From Caldithrix sp. (GTDB taxonomy: Bacteria > KSB1 > UBA2214 > DYKH01): a stretch of 42,104 nucleotides of DNA. The stretch covers positions 1 through 42,104 of the forward strand of contig DYKH01000007.1 in assembly GCA_020722685.1 (NCBI GenBank), read 5' to 3'. Shown one piece after another: positions 1-8,943 of this stretch (its first letter is position 1; each line of letters opens with the position of its first letter). The notes under the pieces were generated by a model. It saw only the letters and a list, made by a program, of their open reading frames with translations. It had not been told where the DNA came from and ran no database searches. Both the position numbers and the translations under genes were made by a program.

Positions 1-473
1 TTTTAGCTGCTACCCTCTGAAAACGCCGTGGTGTCAAAAGCAAAGACAGAAAAATTAATGAAAGAAAAATAGATCTTAACATCTTCAAAGCGAAACGCAT
101 CGTGATGTAACGAGCAGACGATGATATTTTTCTGCCCTCCATCTTTCTGTCTTTTGAATGTGATGCAAAAAAATCTTTGCGATCGTGATACTTTTTGCCG
201 GGTAATGCTACATAGACTTGGCAAACAGATGACCTTGCCGCAAAGACACTTCCGAGTCATTGATTCTGTCCACGTCCGTTTGTGGCGTTTCGATCGACCG
301 GCGCCCTCGACCGCTGCCAAAACAGCCAAACTTTAAAAAATGTACTTTTCTACGCGACAAATAGCAAGTCAAATCTTGATGCGAGAAGAATTTTTTGAAT
401 GGTGATCAATTCGTCGAGACAGAGATTTCGCCGGCCACCCGGCATTGGCAGCATGCGAGTTCACGCTTTGGGT
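1..473. other. Gene-poor stretch at the window edge
   Basis: About 470 bases without a gene I can support. Open frames exist on both strands at 3-329 and 121-336, but their translations are rich in Cys, Arg, Ser and Phe, have no recognisable motif and no ribosome binding site. The first part is AT-rich (around 40-190) and could hold regulatory sequence for a gene to the left. The stretch next to the permease stop has only a weak GC hairpin near 431-446, not a convincing terminator. Confidence 0.5.
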
Positions 474-1376
474 CTAAAGCAATCCGTAAAGGAACCCCAA
501 AACACATGCTCCGACTAAGGTGATGGCGAGATAATAGAGAAGCATTTTCCCGCCCATGGCCGCTTTGTAGACATAGACGGTGCTCAGCTTTGTGGCTGGA
601 CCGGAGATGAAAAATGCAAGGACCGCTCCGGGCGTCATCCCCATGTCCATCAGCACACGCATGATGGGAATGGCCGCGCCGCCACAAGAATACAGTGGCA
701 CACCCAAAGCCACGGCTATCAAGATGGACAAGCTGGCGTGGGCGCCGAGGGCCTTGGCAATCCATTGCGCGGGAACCAGCTCGCGTATCATTGCGCTGAT
801 CAGCACCGAGACAAGGAACATTTTGGCCACGAATTTTGTGTGCGCCCATACCTCCTGCCAGTAGCTGCGCCTCGGTCTCGGTCTCTTCGTGGAGCTGGCG
901 CTTAGTGCCACCAACGGCACATTTTTGCGGGCGAGCATTCGATAGACCAAGCCAGCAATCATTCCCAGAAGCCAGGCACTCACAGTCCGCGCCACAGCTA
1001 ATTTCAGGCCTAAAACCCCGGCCGTCAAAACAAACAGGTTCGGATTCATGAGCGGAGAAGCGACCACAAAGGCGATGACCGGGGCGGCGGCAAAACCCAG
1101 GTTGATGAGCATCGCTCCGAAAGGCACCGCCAAATACGTGGCCAAGGGTGAGATGACTCCCAGCGCCGCCGCGATAACGACCGCAAGCAAATCATCGCGG
1201 CGGAAAAGCGATAGCTTTTCAACTTTGGGGGAATAGCGGGTGAGTAAGGCTATGAGGAGAACGCCGGCAATGAAATAGGGCAGCACCAGCCATAACAATT
1301 CGGAAAATGCCACGGCCACACGATAGGTGTAGGTGTTGCGAAAGACCTCGAATATGTGCCACATCCAATCCGGCAT
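474..1376 (-). CDS. ArsP/UPF0718-type membrane permease
   Basis: Predicted 300-residue multi-pass inner-membrane permease of the ArsP_1/UPF0718 family. Some members export trivalent organoarsenicals; most have no known substrate. It shows about eight hydrophobic segments in two halves. The family signature LGVPLYSCGGAAIPI begins the second half and is followed by a Gly/Pro-rich stretch (FISGPATKLSTVY). A charged loop with a basic RPRPRR run separates the halves. The open frame extends upstream to 1505, but the first 43 codons overlap the end of glgB and look like out-of-frame glgB sequence. I place the start at ATG 1376 (MPDWMWHIFEV), 23 bases after the glgB stop and behind an AGGCGG-like ribosome site. 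The arrangement suggests co-transcription with glgB. No ArsR-type regulator or other arsenic gene is near, so the substrate is open. Confidence 0.8.
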   Translation of the reverse strand: MPDWMWHIFEVFRNTYTYRVAVAFSELLWLVLPYFIAGVLLIALLTRYSPKVEKLSLFRRDDLLAVVIAAALGVISPLATYLAVPFGAMLINLGFAAAPVIAFVVASPLMNPNLFVLTAGVLGLKLAVARTVSAWLLGMIAGLVYRMLARKNVPLVALSASSTKRPRPRRSYWQEVWAHTKFVAKMFLVSVLISAMIRELVPAQWIAKALGAHASLSILIAVALGVPLYSCGGAAIPIMRVLMDMGMTPGAVLAFFISGPATKLSTVYVYKAAMGGKMLLYYLAITLVGACVLGFLYGLL

Positions 1377-1399
1377 TAACCGCACCAAGCCGCCTGAGG

Positions 1400-3622
1400 T
1401 CAGAAAACCGGCTTGAAAACGACCGTGGCCAGCGGCGGAAGAACCAAATTCAGCGAGAACGGCTGAGCGTGCCAGGGCTGACCATCGCAGAATAGGCCGC
1501 CCCAATTGCCTTTGTCGCTGCCGCCGTAGATGTGAGAGTCGGTGTTAAAGATCTCTTTATAATAGGCGTGGAAGGGAACACCAATCCGGTAACGCTCGCG
1601 GAAAACGGGGGTAAAGTTGCAGACAAAAATCAGCGTATCTTCTGGACGTTCGGTCTTGCGCATGAAGGAAATGACACTGTTGTCGGCATCCAAGAAATCA
1701 ATCCACTCGAAGCCAGAGGGCTCAAAATCGACCTTATACAAAGCCGGCTCGCTGCGGTACAAACGATTCAAGTCTTGCACCATTCTTTGCAGCTTTTGGT
1801 GCGGCTCATAGCTCAGCAAATGCCAGTCCAAGCTCTTAGCTTCCCACCACTCCTCCCATTGACCGATTTCCGAGCCCATGAACAGCAACTTTTTGCCGGG
1901 GTGTCCAAACATGAATCCAAGCAAAGCACGGAGATTTGCGAATCGCTGCCAAAAGTCTCCCGGCATTTTGTCCAACAAGGAGCGCTTGCCGTGCACCACT
2001 TCGTCATGGCTCAGCACCAACATGAAATTTTCATGGAAGGCGTACAGAAGGGCAAACGTAATCATGTTGTGGTGATATTTGCGGTGTACCGGATCTTTGG
2101 AGAAATAGGTCAAAAAGTCGTTCATCCAGCCCATATTCCATTTCAGATTGAATCCCAATCCGCCAACGTAGGTTGGCTTGGAAACTCCCGGCCAAGCCGT
2201 AGACTCTTCGGCGATGGACAGAATGCCCGGATAATAGTTAAAGATGATCTCGTTGAACCGTTTGATAAAATCGATGGCTTCCAGATTCTCCCGGCCGCCA
2301 AATTGATTGGGGACCCACTCTCCTTCTTTGCGTGAGTAATCCAGATACAGCATCGAAGCTACCGCATCTACGCGCAGACCGTCGATGTGGTACTTGTCGA
2401 GCCAGAACAAGGCATTGGCAAAAAGAAAATTGCGCACCTCGTTGCGACCATAATTGAAGACGAGGGTGCCCCAGTCCTTGTGCTCGCCTTTACGCCAATC
2501 CGCGTGCTCGTACAAGTGCGAGCCGTCGAAATAGGCCAAGCCGTGCGCGTCGCGGGGAAAATGCGCCGGCACCCAATCCATGATGACACCGATACCGTTT
2601 TGGTGCATGTGATCGACGAAATATTGGAAATCTGCCGGCGTCCCATAGCGGGAAGTTGCCGCATAGTAGCCGGTAACTTGATAACCCCAAGAGGCGTCCA
2701 GCGGATGCTCGGCCACCGGCAGCAGCTCGATGTGAGTGAATCCCATCTCTTTGACATAGTCGGCCAACTGGTGCGCCAGCTCCCGGTAAGTGAGAAATCG
2801 CCGGTCTTCCTCGACTACCCGCTTCCATGAGCCGAGGTGAACCTCATAGACAGAAATCGGTTGGGCAAGCGGGTTGCTGTTGCGACGCCGCTCCATCCAT
2901 TCCTGATCGTGCCATTCGTATTGATTGAGATCCGCAACCACCGAGGCGGTCTTTGGCCGCACCTCGCATTGGAAACCGTACGGATCAGTCTTTAAGTAGA
3001 TGTTTCCGGCCTGATCCTTGACCTCGAACTTGTAGACTTCTCCGACTCCGATGTCCGGCACGAACAGCTCCCAGACTCCCGAAGAACCCAATACGCGCAT
3101 TTGATGTTTGCCGCCGTGCCAGCGGTTGAAATCACCTACGACGCTGACGTTGCGGGCATTCGGCGCCCAAACCGCAAAGTGTACGCCGCTCACCCCATTG
3201 ACGTTCATCGGATGAGCACCCAGCTTTTCATAGATTTTGTGGTGATCACCTTTGCCGAAAAGGTAGAGGTCCATTTCGCCGATCTGCGGCAAAAAGAAAT
3301 ACGGATCATGCACATACCGTTCACGGCCGTCATGGCAGATGACATGGAACTGATAGATGAGCAACTCCTTCCATTGTGGCAGAATGACCTCGAAAAAATG
3401 CTCGTTGTGCACCGGCTGCATGGGGTACTCTACCCTTGCATTCGGATCACGAACGAAAACCTTTTGGGCATCGGGAATCCAAGCACGCACCACCCACACT
3501 TTGGCGCCATCGCGCTCGATTTCATGGGGGCCGAGAATCTCGAAGGGATCGTGATGCAGATTGCGGGCGATTCTCTCCACCTGTTTGGCGGTGACGGTTG
3601 GTTGAGAATTATTGTCGCTCAT
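1400..3622 (-). CDS. glgB: 1,4-alpha-glucan branching enzyme
   Basis: Cytoplasmic GH13 enzyme that moves alpha-1,4 glucan segments to form alpha-1,6 branches in glycogen. At 740 residues it is typical for bacterial GlgB. It has the N-terminal branching-enzyme domain (about 15-105), a CBM48 module (about 130-230), the GH13 barrel and a C-terminal beta domain. The conserved barrel regions are present: DWVPAHFP near 349-356, GLRVDAV with nucleophile Asp419, SIAEES with acid/base Glu472, and [10 protein letters not shown] with Asp540. The ATG at 3622 has a GGGAGA site about 14 bases upstream. No glgA, glgC or glgX is nearby, so this is an isolated glycogen gene here. It lies between a UroD-like gene and a permease on the same strand; the 131-base gap upstream may hold its own promoter. 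Confidence 0.96.
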   Translation of the reverse strand: MSDNNSQPTVTAKQVERIARNLHHDPFEILGPHEIERDGAKVWVVRAWIPDAQKVFVRDPNARVEYPMQPVHNEHFFEVILPQWKELLIYQFHVICHDGRERYVHDPYFFLPQIGEMDLYLFGKGDHHKIYEKLGAHPMNVNGVSGVHFAVWAPNARNVSVVGDFNRWHGGKHQMRVLGSSGVWELFVPDIGVGEVYKFEVKDQAGNIYLKTDPYGFQCEVRPKTASVVADLNQYEWHDQEWMERRRNSNPLAQPISVYEVHLGSWKRVVEEDRRFLTYRELAHQLADYVKEMGFTHIELLPVAEHPLDASWGYQVTGYYAATSRYGTPADFQYFVDHMHQNGIGVIMDWVPAHFPRDAHGLAYFDGSHLYEHADWRKGEHKDWGTLVFNYGRNEVRNFLFANALFWLDKYHIDGLRVDAVASMLYLDYSRKEGEWVPNQFGGRENLEAIDFIKRFNEIIFNYYPGILSIAEESTAWPGVSKPTYVGGLGFNLKWNMGWMNDFLTYFSKDPVHRKYHHNMITFALLYAFHENFMLVLSHDEVVHGKRSLLDKMPGDFWQRFANLRALLGFMFGHPGKKLLFMGSEIGQWEEWWEAKSLDWHLLSYEPHQKLQRMVQDLNRLYRSEPALYKVDFEPSGFEWIDFLDADNSVISFMRKTERPEDTLIFVCNFTPVFRERYRIGVPFHAYYKEIFNTDSHIYGGSDKGNWGGLFCDGQPWHAQPFSLNLVLPPLATVVFKPVF

Positions 3623-3753
3623 GCAGTTTTAGTTTCTCCCTTTTATGTCTTCAAAGACAAGCCACGTTTGCCAAATCTCACCAATTGGTTTCGACATCAT
3701 TCTCCGGCTTCTGGGGGCTCCACCATCGCCAAAAAAGTCCACCTGACCGCTGC

Positions 3754-4821
3754 TCACCGTACCGTCTCCACCATCGCAAAAATATTCTCCAACGGTGTTC
3801 CGGCCTGTACGTTATGGCAAGAGCAGCAGATAAAGCCTTCGCGTCCGGCGCCTAAGGTTTCGAGACAATGACGCGTTTCGGCCCTTACCTGCTCCGGTGT
3901 GCCAAAGGGCAACACCGACTGATTATCCACGCCGCCGTGAAAGATGACCTGCTGACCATATTTCTTTTTCAAAGGCTCTAATTCCATGCCCGGACAGGCA
4001 TGCTGAATGGGATTGAGCACGTCGATGCCGCAGTCGATCAAGGGACCGATGAGCGGCTCAATGGCGCCGTCGGAATGGTAGAACGCCTTTAGGCCGAAAG
4101 AGTGGATCAAATCACACCAGCGTCGCAGTCGAGGCTGCAGATGCCTTGCCCACATTTTTGGCGAAATCATCAGACCGGTCTGCCCACCGAGGTCATCGCT
4201 GACGAAAACCAGATTCAGATACTCCGCCCCTTGCGAGAAAAAGCGGCGCATCATCTCCGTCTGAATGGATTCTATCCGATCCAAGATGGCATCGACCAAT
4301 TCCGGATGGGTGTGCAGATCGACCATGGATTGCTCCAATCCCCGAAGCTGGCAGTAAATCTCAAAACAAGAAACCCAGGGACCGATGACGGCAAAATGCT
4401 CAGCAGCACGTTTGGCGCGGTGAACAGCATCCTCATAATCGAACCGGTTGGCATCAGGCCAATAAGGATAGTCATCGAGAGAAGCAGGCGAGTCGTAGCC
4501 GGCCAGCGGCGCATTGCCGAACTCTTCATAGTAAGCAGCGCCGGCTTGTACCCCTTTCAGCGGCACACCCCACATGGTTCGACTGCCGCTGGCTTCGGCG
4601 CCTACTTGCGACCTGGTTTTTTCGCCCTGTTCCCCTTGATATTCCATGAACACCCAAACGATCTTGTCCAAACCTAAAGCGCGATACATGGCCAAGTCGT
4701 CTTGAACGCCAAAATGATCCCGCAATGCAGCGGCTATTTCCGGGGTATGCCAGAGATCAACCGGCAGACGATCCACCGGGCGCCGGTCAAGTATTGCCAG
4801 AATTCGTTCTTTCGCATTCAT
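3754..4821 (-). CDS. Uroporphyrinogen decarboxylase-family protein (UroD/MtaA-like)
   Basis: A 355-residue TIM-barrel protein of the UroD/MtaA/CmuA superfamily. True HemE decarboxylates uroporphyrinogen III; many relatives are methyltransferases acting on corrinoid proteins. Seen here: N-terminal KERILAILDRRPVDRLPVDLW, the central AFYHSDGAIEPLIGPLIDCGIDVLNPIQ-type region (about 240-275) and a C-terminal CHNVQAGTPLENIFAM motif. The zinc motif H-x-C of the methyltransferases is H-S-D here, so corrinoid methyl transfer is not assured, and HemE function is unlikely because the heme-pathway N-terminal Arg signature is not evident. The open frame extends to 4848, but ATG 4821 gives the normal family N-terminus and has a GTGGA ribosome site six bases upstream. 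Its neighbours give no pathway context. Confidence 0.8.
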   Translation of the reverse strand: MNAKERILAILDRRPVDRLPVDLWHTPEIAAALRDHFGVQDDLAMYRALGLDKIVWVFMEYQGEQGEKTRSQVGAEASGSRTMWGVPLKGVQAGAAYYEEFGNAPLAGYDSPASLDDYPYWPDANRFDYEDAVHRAKRAAEHFAVIGPWVSCFEIYCQLRGLEQSMVDLHTHPELVDAILDRIESIQTEMMRRFFSQGAEYLNLVFVSDDLGGQTGLMISPKMWARHLQPRLRRWCDLIHSFGLKAFYHSDGAIEPLIGPLIDCGIDVLNPIQHACPGMELEPLKKKYGQQVIFHGGVDNQSVLPFGTPEQVRAETRHCLETLGAGREGFICCSCHNVQAGTPLENIFAMVETVR

Positions 4822-4861
4822 GAAAATTCCACTCGCTACAATCCACATGCAGTATACGCCT

Positions 4862-4925
4862 ACTACATAGCCTAACTGTCTGACAGGCTAACAGCCCAAT
4901 AGCCTTCAGCCTAATAGCCCTCCAA
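4862..4925. repeat. Short AGCC-rich repeated stretch
   Basis: Between the UroD-like start and the retropepsin-like stop lies a run in which TAGCC/CAGCC words recur five times at irregular spacing. Its left half is an imperfect palindrome built on CTGTCTGACAG flanked by TAGCC and GGCTA. There is no T-tract on either strand, so it is not a normal terminator. Its role is unknown. Confidence 0.4.
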
Positions 4926-4955
4926 CAGATATTGAGTATAGGTTAGCACCCCATT

Positions 4956-5318
4956 CTATTTCAACGGAATGGCCGGCAGCCTTCTCAATGTCCTGCTTCT
5001 TGGATCGACCACGATGCCTACCGACTCTAACGCGGTCACGCCCAAAAGCGGCTCCGATCCCGGTTCGCGGAATACAACCGGTGCGGCGGTGATCTCGCCC
5101 ATAAACTCGATTCGCACTAGCCCATACGGATACTCCTTAACCGTGCCATCGGCCAGCTCATAGGACATCTTGCCTTCCTGAACGATGCCCAACTTGAGCA
5201 GTTCATCGGCCGGCGCCATCGTATCAGTCGCACCAGTGTCCACCAAGAAGATCGCTTCAAAACTGTTTTCGGGTGCAGCCATGTTCGATAGCTTCGTTGT
5301 TACCTTTGTAAGTCCCAT
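4956..5318 (-). CDS. Small retropepsin-like (clan AA) aspartic protease domain protein
   Basis: A 120-residue single-domain protein resembling bacterial clan AA aspartic proteases (COG5550-like). It carries the active-site motif FLVDTGATDTM (Asp27-Thr-Gly) and the C-terminal LLGVTALESVGIVVDP hydrophobic-Gly segment typical of retropepsin folds. One DTG per chain implies an obligate homodimer. There is no signal peptide, so it should be cytoplasmic. The frame extends to 5360, but ATG 5318 is preceded by a very strong AAGGAGG site about nine bases upstream and gives the usual short N-terminus. Protease activity has been shown for few such small bacterial proteins and substrates are generally unknown. 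It is divergent from the GyrI-like gene across a roughly 255-base region with a possible promoter. Confidence 0.82.
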   Translation of the reverse strand: MGLTKVTTKLSNMAAPENSFEAIFLVDTGATDTMAPADELLKLGIVQEGKMSYELADGTVKEYPYGLVRIEFMGEITAAPVVFREPGSEPLLGVTALESVGIVVDPRSRTLRRLPAIPLK

Positions 5319-5365
5319 AGCTGTCTTTCCTCCTTCTTCTGCCAATTCCGACGCCATCACGAGTA

Positions 5366-5394
5366 AGACTACAAAATATTTTGCTTAAAATCAA
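5366..5394 (-). promoter_or_regulatory. Candidate promoter of the retropepsin-like gene with a palindrome in the spacer
   Basis: On the minus strand TTGATT (5394-5389) and TAGTCT (5371-5366) are separated by 17 bases, about 45 bases ahead of the strong ribosome site of the small aspartic protease gene. The spacer contains the perfect 12-base palindrome CAAAATATTTTG (5372-5383), which could be an operator or just AT-rich coincidence. The -10 match is imperfect. Confidence 0.35.
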
Positions 5395-5511
5395 GCCCAT
5401 AAATCTGACCAAGTTCTTAACCTCTGGCCAATTCATTTGCTGAAGAGTAAAAGCTTGGATTAATGGCTCGCCTAAGCTATATTTGCTTGTGGATTTTCAT
5501 GAAAGATATCT

Positions 5512-5532
5512 GACAGGGTTCAACAGCCTGTC
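5512..5532. repeat. Inverted repeat upstream of the GyrI-like gene
   Basis: GACAGG (5512-5517) and CCTGTC (5527-5532) form a perfect 6-base inverted repeat with a 9-base loop, 43 bases before the GTG start of the GyrI-like gene. It could be an operator or a leader hairpin. It has no T-tract. Confidence 0.35.
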
Positions 5533-5574
5533 GGAGTTATTCGCTCTGAGGAATATTTGGAAAGGAGAGAACCC

Positions 5575-6186
5575 GTGGAGCAAATCGATTTGAAAAAGAA
5601 GTGGAAAGAACTGTACAGTTCCTCGGCGCGCGAAGTCGCGATTGTAGATGTCCCCAAGATGAGCTTTCTAAGCATCGACGGCGCCGGGGATCCCAACACG
5701 TCGCAGGAATATCAGGAAGCAGTGGAGACCCTGTTCAGCGTATCATATGCGATCAAATTCATAGTGAAGAAAAGCAGCGAAGCAATCGATTATGCGGTGA
5801 TGCCGTTGGAAGGACTGTGGTGGGTGGATGACATGAGCAAATTCAGCATAAAGAACAAAAATGCTTGGCAATGGACCGCCATGATCATGCAACCGGATTT
5901 CGTTTCGGAAGAGTTGGTGAAGAAAGCGACAGATCAAGCCGGCAAAAAGAAAAAGCTACCCGCGCTGGCAAAGCTACGCTTCCAAAGCTTTCACGAAGGC
6001 CTGTCCGCCCAGATCATGCACATCGGCCCGTACGCGGAGGAGCCGCCGACCATCGAAAAGCTGCACGGCTTCATTGAGAGCAACGGCTACCGAATGAACG
6101 GCAAGCACCATGAAATCTATCTGAGCGATCCGCGCAAGGCAGCCCCGGAAAAGATGAAAACCGTGATTCGGCAGCCGATTAGATGA
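5575..6186 (+). CDS. GyrI-like small-molecule-binding domain protein
   Basis: A 203-residue soluble protein of the GyrI-like family (COG4832 type), related to the effector-binding domain of SoxR/BmrR-type regulators but without a DNA-binding domain. Typical elements: KMSFLSIDGAGDPN near residues 25-38, the YAVMPLEGLWW core, and LSAQIMHIGPYAEEPPTIEKLH near the C-terminal SHV repeat. Some members hydrolyse cyclopropane-type metabolites or bind drugs; the ligand here is unknown. The open frame could begin at TTG 5557, but AGGAG at 5563-5567 sits inside that extension and is correctly spaced (7 bases) for GTG 5575, so I chose the GTG. It is one of only three plus-strand genes and converges on the nicotinamidase-like gene. 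Confidence 0.85.
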   Translation: MEQIDLKKKWKELYSSSAREVAIVDVPKMSFLSIDGAGDPNTSQEYQEAVETLFSVSYAIKFIVKKSSEAIDYAVMPLEGLWWVDDMSKFSIKNKNAWQWTAMIMQPDFVSEELVKKATDQAGKKKKLPALAKLRFQSFHEGLSAQIMHIGPYAEEPPTIEKLHGFIESNGYRMNGKHHEIYLSDPRKAAPEKMKTVIRQPIR

Positions 6187-6282
6187 TAAACCGGCAGCGC
6201 CTGCTTTCCTTCAACGAGACGCTTCCCCCCCTTTCGATCTTCTGATAGCGGACTCGCCCATTTCAATCGAATCGAAACCGGA

Positions 6283-6906
6283 TCACTCAAACTGAATGTC
6301 TTGCACGGATCTCACCACGTCGCCGGTGAACAAGCCGGAAACCTGGCGCAGAGTGAGCGCTTGATCGAACTCAGTCAGGGCGGAAATGCCGTCAGCCGGC
6401 ACCACCACATGGTACCAGCGCATGCCTGCGGAGGAAGCCGTATACAGCACACAAATGTTGGATACGGTGCCGGTGATGACCAGATGCTCCACTTTCCAAA
6501 GGCCGCGCAAATAATGATCCAGCCAGGTTCCATAAAAGCCATCGTAGCGGTTCTTCTCCGTGACCAGCTCCTCAGCCAGCGGTTTTAGCTCATCAATGAC
6601 GTTCCAGCCCCAGGTGCCTTTTCGGCAATGCTCCGGCCACATGCTCCATTCCGGGTCGCCCTGCAAATGCGTATCCTGAAAGAATGCTATTGGAATACCA
6701 GCCTCTCTGGCCGAGTCGACCAGCCGTCTAATATTCGGGATGGTCTCTTTTGCCGCCGGAACCACCAGCCGTCCTTCCGGCTTGACGAAATCGTTTTGCA
6801 TGTCCATGACCAACAGGGCCGTCCTTCGCCTGGGCAAAACGACCTTTTCTTTATAGGGTATATCCGGCACTTCGACGGTCTTGCCGGGTATGAAATTCAC
6901 GCTCAT
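6283..6906 (-). CDS. Isochorismatase-family cysteine hydrolase, probable nicotinamidase
   Basis: A 207-residue cysteine hydrolase. The family catalytic triad is visible as Asp35 (VMDMQNDF), Lys118 (TEKNRYDGF) and Cys152 (GTVSNICVLYT). It also has a metal-site pattern like nicotinamidase: D78-T-H80 followed by WPEHCRKGT with His93, matching the WPxHC signature of PncA. The gene lies 229 bases downstream of pncB on the same strand; PncA makes nicotinate from nicotinamide and PncB uses it, so the context supports nicotinamidase over isochorismatase. The N-terminus is about 20 residues longer than E. coli PncA. The ATG at 6906 has a GGAGG site (TACGGAGGATTCAT) 6 bases upstream. Other isochorismatase-like amidases are the alternative. 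Confidence 0.8.
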   Translation of the reverse strand: MSVNFIPGKTVEVPDIPYKEKVVLPRRRTALLVMDMQNDFVKPEGRLVVPAAKETIPNIRRLVDSAREAGIPIAFFQDTHLQGDPEWSMWPEHCRKGTWGWNVIDELKPLAEELVTEKNRYDGFYGTWLDHYLRGLWKVEHLVITGTVSNICVLYTASSAGMRWYHVVVPADGISALTEFDQALTLRQVSGLFTGDVVRSVQDIQFE

Positions 6907-6997
6907 ATGAATCCTCCGTATCGATCAAAATTCTCAATCAGTCTGCACGCTCGACTCGTAAAATACTCTTTAGATTTTATGACAACTCTTTCGGACG

Positions 6998-7061
6998 AGC
7001 CGTATCAAAACGGCTATCACGAATGGACGGCAATGAATGCGAATTCCAATTGGCGTCCATT
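6998..7061. repeat. Two inverted repeats between pncB and the nicotinamidase-like gene
   Basis: AGCCGT (6998-7003) pairs with ACGGCT (7010-7015) across a 6-base loop. Next to it, AATGGACGGCAA (7022-7033) and TTGGCGTCCATT (7050-7061) are inverted copies with one mismatch in 12, spaced 16 bases. Neither has a T-tract. They lie in the 229-base gap upstream of the nicotinamidase-like gene and could be operator sites or an mRNA structure. Confidence 0.45.
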
Positions 7062-7135
7062 TGCGGTCAAAAAGGTCACACAGCGAATATGAATAGCTTC
7101 GGCTCTTATGTCTACTCCATGCCCACCGGTGCGCA

Positions 7136-8692
7136 CTATTTGTTATTCGAATTCACCGCAGATTGAATAAGCTTCTGCTTCAGCTTCCAAAGCTGCTCGC
7201 TCAATGAAACGTGGTAAATATGCGGATTCATCAATCGACGCACGCCGGCATCCAGCCGATCCATGTCAGCTTGCCGCTTTTTGCGGATGTCTTCTATCGT
7301 CGGCAACTCGTAGATTAATTTGCCGTGGTTTAATACTTCGACCAGCAGCGGTTCTATCAGCGTGACTGTTTGGCGATCCAAGACCCTGCGCTTGGCGGCA
7401 TCTAAAGGATGGCGCAGTGTCAGCTTGTTCAGGATCTGCGGGTTTTCTTCCTGCAAACACACGAGATCGGCGGTTGCCTTTTGCCGCTGATCATAGACCC
7501 GCCACACCTGTTTGTTGCCCGGATTCGGTGTCTTTTCCATGGTCTCGGAAATTTTGATGGCCGGCAGCCATCGCCCCTGATCTTCGACGGCTACCAACTT
7601 GTATACTCCTCCAAGCGAGGGCGCCCCGGCGGAGTTGATCAGTCGGGTTCCCACGCCATAAATCAGGCGATTGATCAGGTCGCTGGGATCGATTCCATTG
7701 CGAGGCCCTTCTTCTTGAATCTGCGACTGGATTTGCCAAATGGTCAATTCATCCAGCTCATTGGAGAGCACGATGGCCGCATCGTTAAAGCCAGCTTCGT
7801 TGAGCATCTTGGCGGCTTGAATGCTCAAATAAGCCAAGTCGCCGGAATCCAGGCGCACGCCGGCGGGCCTGTGGCCACGGCGACGCAATTCTTCAAACAC
7901 CTTGATGGCATTGGGAATTCCGCTTTCCAGGGTGTTGATGGTGTCGACCACCAGGATGCAATTATCCGGATAAACATCGGCAAAGGCACGAAAGGCGTCC
8001 AGCTCGGTATATCCTAATGAAAGGAACACCTGCACCATGCTGTGAGCGTGCGTGCCTTTGGGTGGATAACCGAGGATATGGGATATACCCACATTGGAGG
8101 TAAAGTTGGCTCCTCCAATCAACGCAGCCCGAGCGCCGGCATTGCTGGCTTTGTCGGGACCGCGTCGGGCGCCGAATTCCAGCACCGGGCGACTGCCGGC
8201 TATTTCGTGAATTCGCGCCGCTTTGGTAGCGATCAATGTTTGATAATTGAGATGATTGAGGAAAGAGGTTTCCAAAATTTGCGCCAAAGCCAGTGGCCCT
8301 TGCACCACGGCCAGTGTCTCGTGCGGATGAATGACCCGGCCTTCGGGGATAGCTCGCAGCGAAAGGCCGGAAAAGGTGCCAACATCGTGGAGCCATCGCA
8401 AGAAATCATCGTGAAAGATGCGCTGGCCGGAAGGGCCGGTTTGGCTGCGCAGGTAATCGATGTCTTCGGCACGACAGCGGGCTTGCAACATCCAATCCAG
8501 CAGCCATTCTAAACCGGCGTTGATGCAGTAACCGGCCTTGTGAATGCCGTAATCCGGATACTCGCGAAAAAAATAGTCGAATAGGGCGACCTTTTCGTGC
8601 AATCCCTGGCGATAGTAAAGCTGCGCCATGGTAAGCTGGTACTGGTCGGTGAAAAGAAAGCCCTCGGCTGTGTTGTAATCTACTCTTTGCAT
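7136..8692 (-). CDS. pncB: Nicotinate phosphoribosyltransferase
   Basis: 518-residue cytoplasmic enzyme joining nicotinate and PRPP to form nicotinate mononucleotide, with ATP hydrolysis, in NAD salvage. Seen: [19 protein letters not shown] at the N-terminus, [20 protein letters not shown], the phosphohistidine region [12 protein letters not shown], and [12 protein letters not shown]. The length fits the longer bacterial type, with a C-terminal extension (about 430-518) like those seen in Bacteroidota and cyanobacteria. The frame continues to 8746, but ATG 8692 ([11 protein letters not shown]) has AAGGA nine bases upstream and fits the family start. It pairs with the downstream nicotinamidase-like gene. 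No terminator is evident after it. Confidence 0.94.
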   Translation of the reverse strand: MQRVDYNTAEGFLFTDQYQLTMAQLYYRQGLHEKVALFDYFFREYPDYGIHKAGYCINAGLEWLLDWMLQARCRAEDIDYLRSQTGPSGQRIFHDDFLRWLHDVGTFSGLSLRAIPEGRVIHPHETLAVVQGPLALAQILETSFLNHLNYQTLIATKAARIHEIAGSRPVLEFGARRGPDKASNAGARAALIGGANFTSNVGISHILGYPPKGTHAHSMVQVFLSLGYTELDAFRAFADVYPDNCILVVDTINTLESGIPNAIKVFEELRRRGHRPAGVRLDSGDLAYLSIQAAKMLNEAGFNDAAIVLSNELDELTIWQIQSQIQEEGPRNGIDPSDLINRLIYGVGTRLINSAGAPSLGGVYKLVAVEDQGRWLPAIKISETMEKTPNPGNKQVWRVYDQRQKATADLVCLQEENPQILNKLTLRHPLDAAKRRVLDRQTVTLIEPLLVEVLNHGKLIYELPTIEDIRKKRQADMDRLDAGVRRLMNPHIYHVSLSEQLWKLKQKLIQSAVNSNNK

Positions 8693-8798
8693 GACTGTGA
8701 ATCCTTCACACTCCGCTGTTGACGCGAAAATATGCAAAGAATCCACGAAAACTCATAGAGAATTTTTCCACTGGATTCCCGAAGGGCGTAGACCTGTG

Positions 8799-8916
8799 GA
8801 GACTGTCGAAAAGGCCGGAGTGCCGGACTTGTCCGGCTTTGTATTGGGCCAAACAAGTTTGGCACCCCGGCTTGTTGATAATTTTAGTCGCGTCAATACT
8901 CTTTTTCGACAGTCTC
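8799..8916. mobile_element. Compound palindromic element, MITE-like
   Basis: A 118-base element bounded by perfect 14-base inverted arms, GAGACTGTCGAAAA (8799-8812) and TTTTCGACAGTCTC (8903-8916). Inside are an 11-base second arm pair with one mismatch (8814-8824 with 8861-8871) and two perfect 7-base hairpins with 2-base loops: GCCGGAC-tt-GTCCGGC (8822-8837) and GCCAAAC-aa-GTTTGGC (8848-8863). The whole can fold as a branched cloverleaf. Open frames on both strands through it are by-products of the symmetry. It has the form of a non-autonomous miniature element or a large REP-type repeat; no transposase is present and no target duplication is clear. Confidence 0.6.
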
Positions 8917-8943
8917 TTCAGATTTAAGACTTTTTTGCGGCTA

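Noticed and set aside
3..336. Open frames on both strands at the left edge
   Set aside because: No ribosome site, no motif, odd composition; the two frames overlap antisense.
1377..1505. Upstream extension of the permease frame overlapping glgB
   Set aside because: The extension is out-of-frame glgB sequence; ATG 1376 gives the family N-terminus just after the glgB stop.
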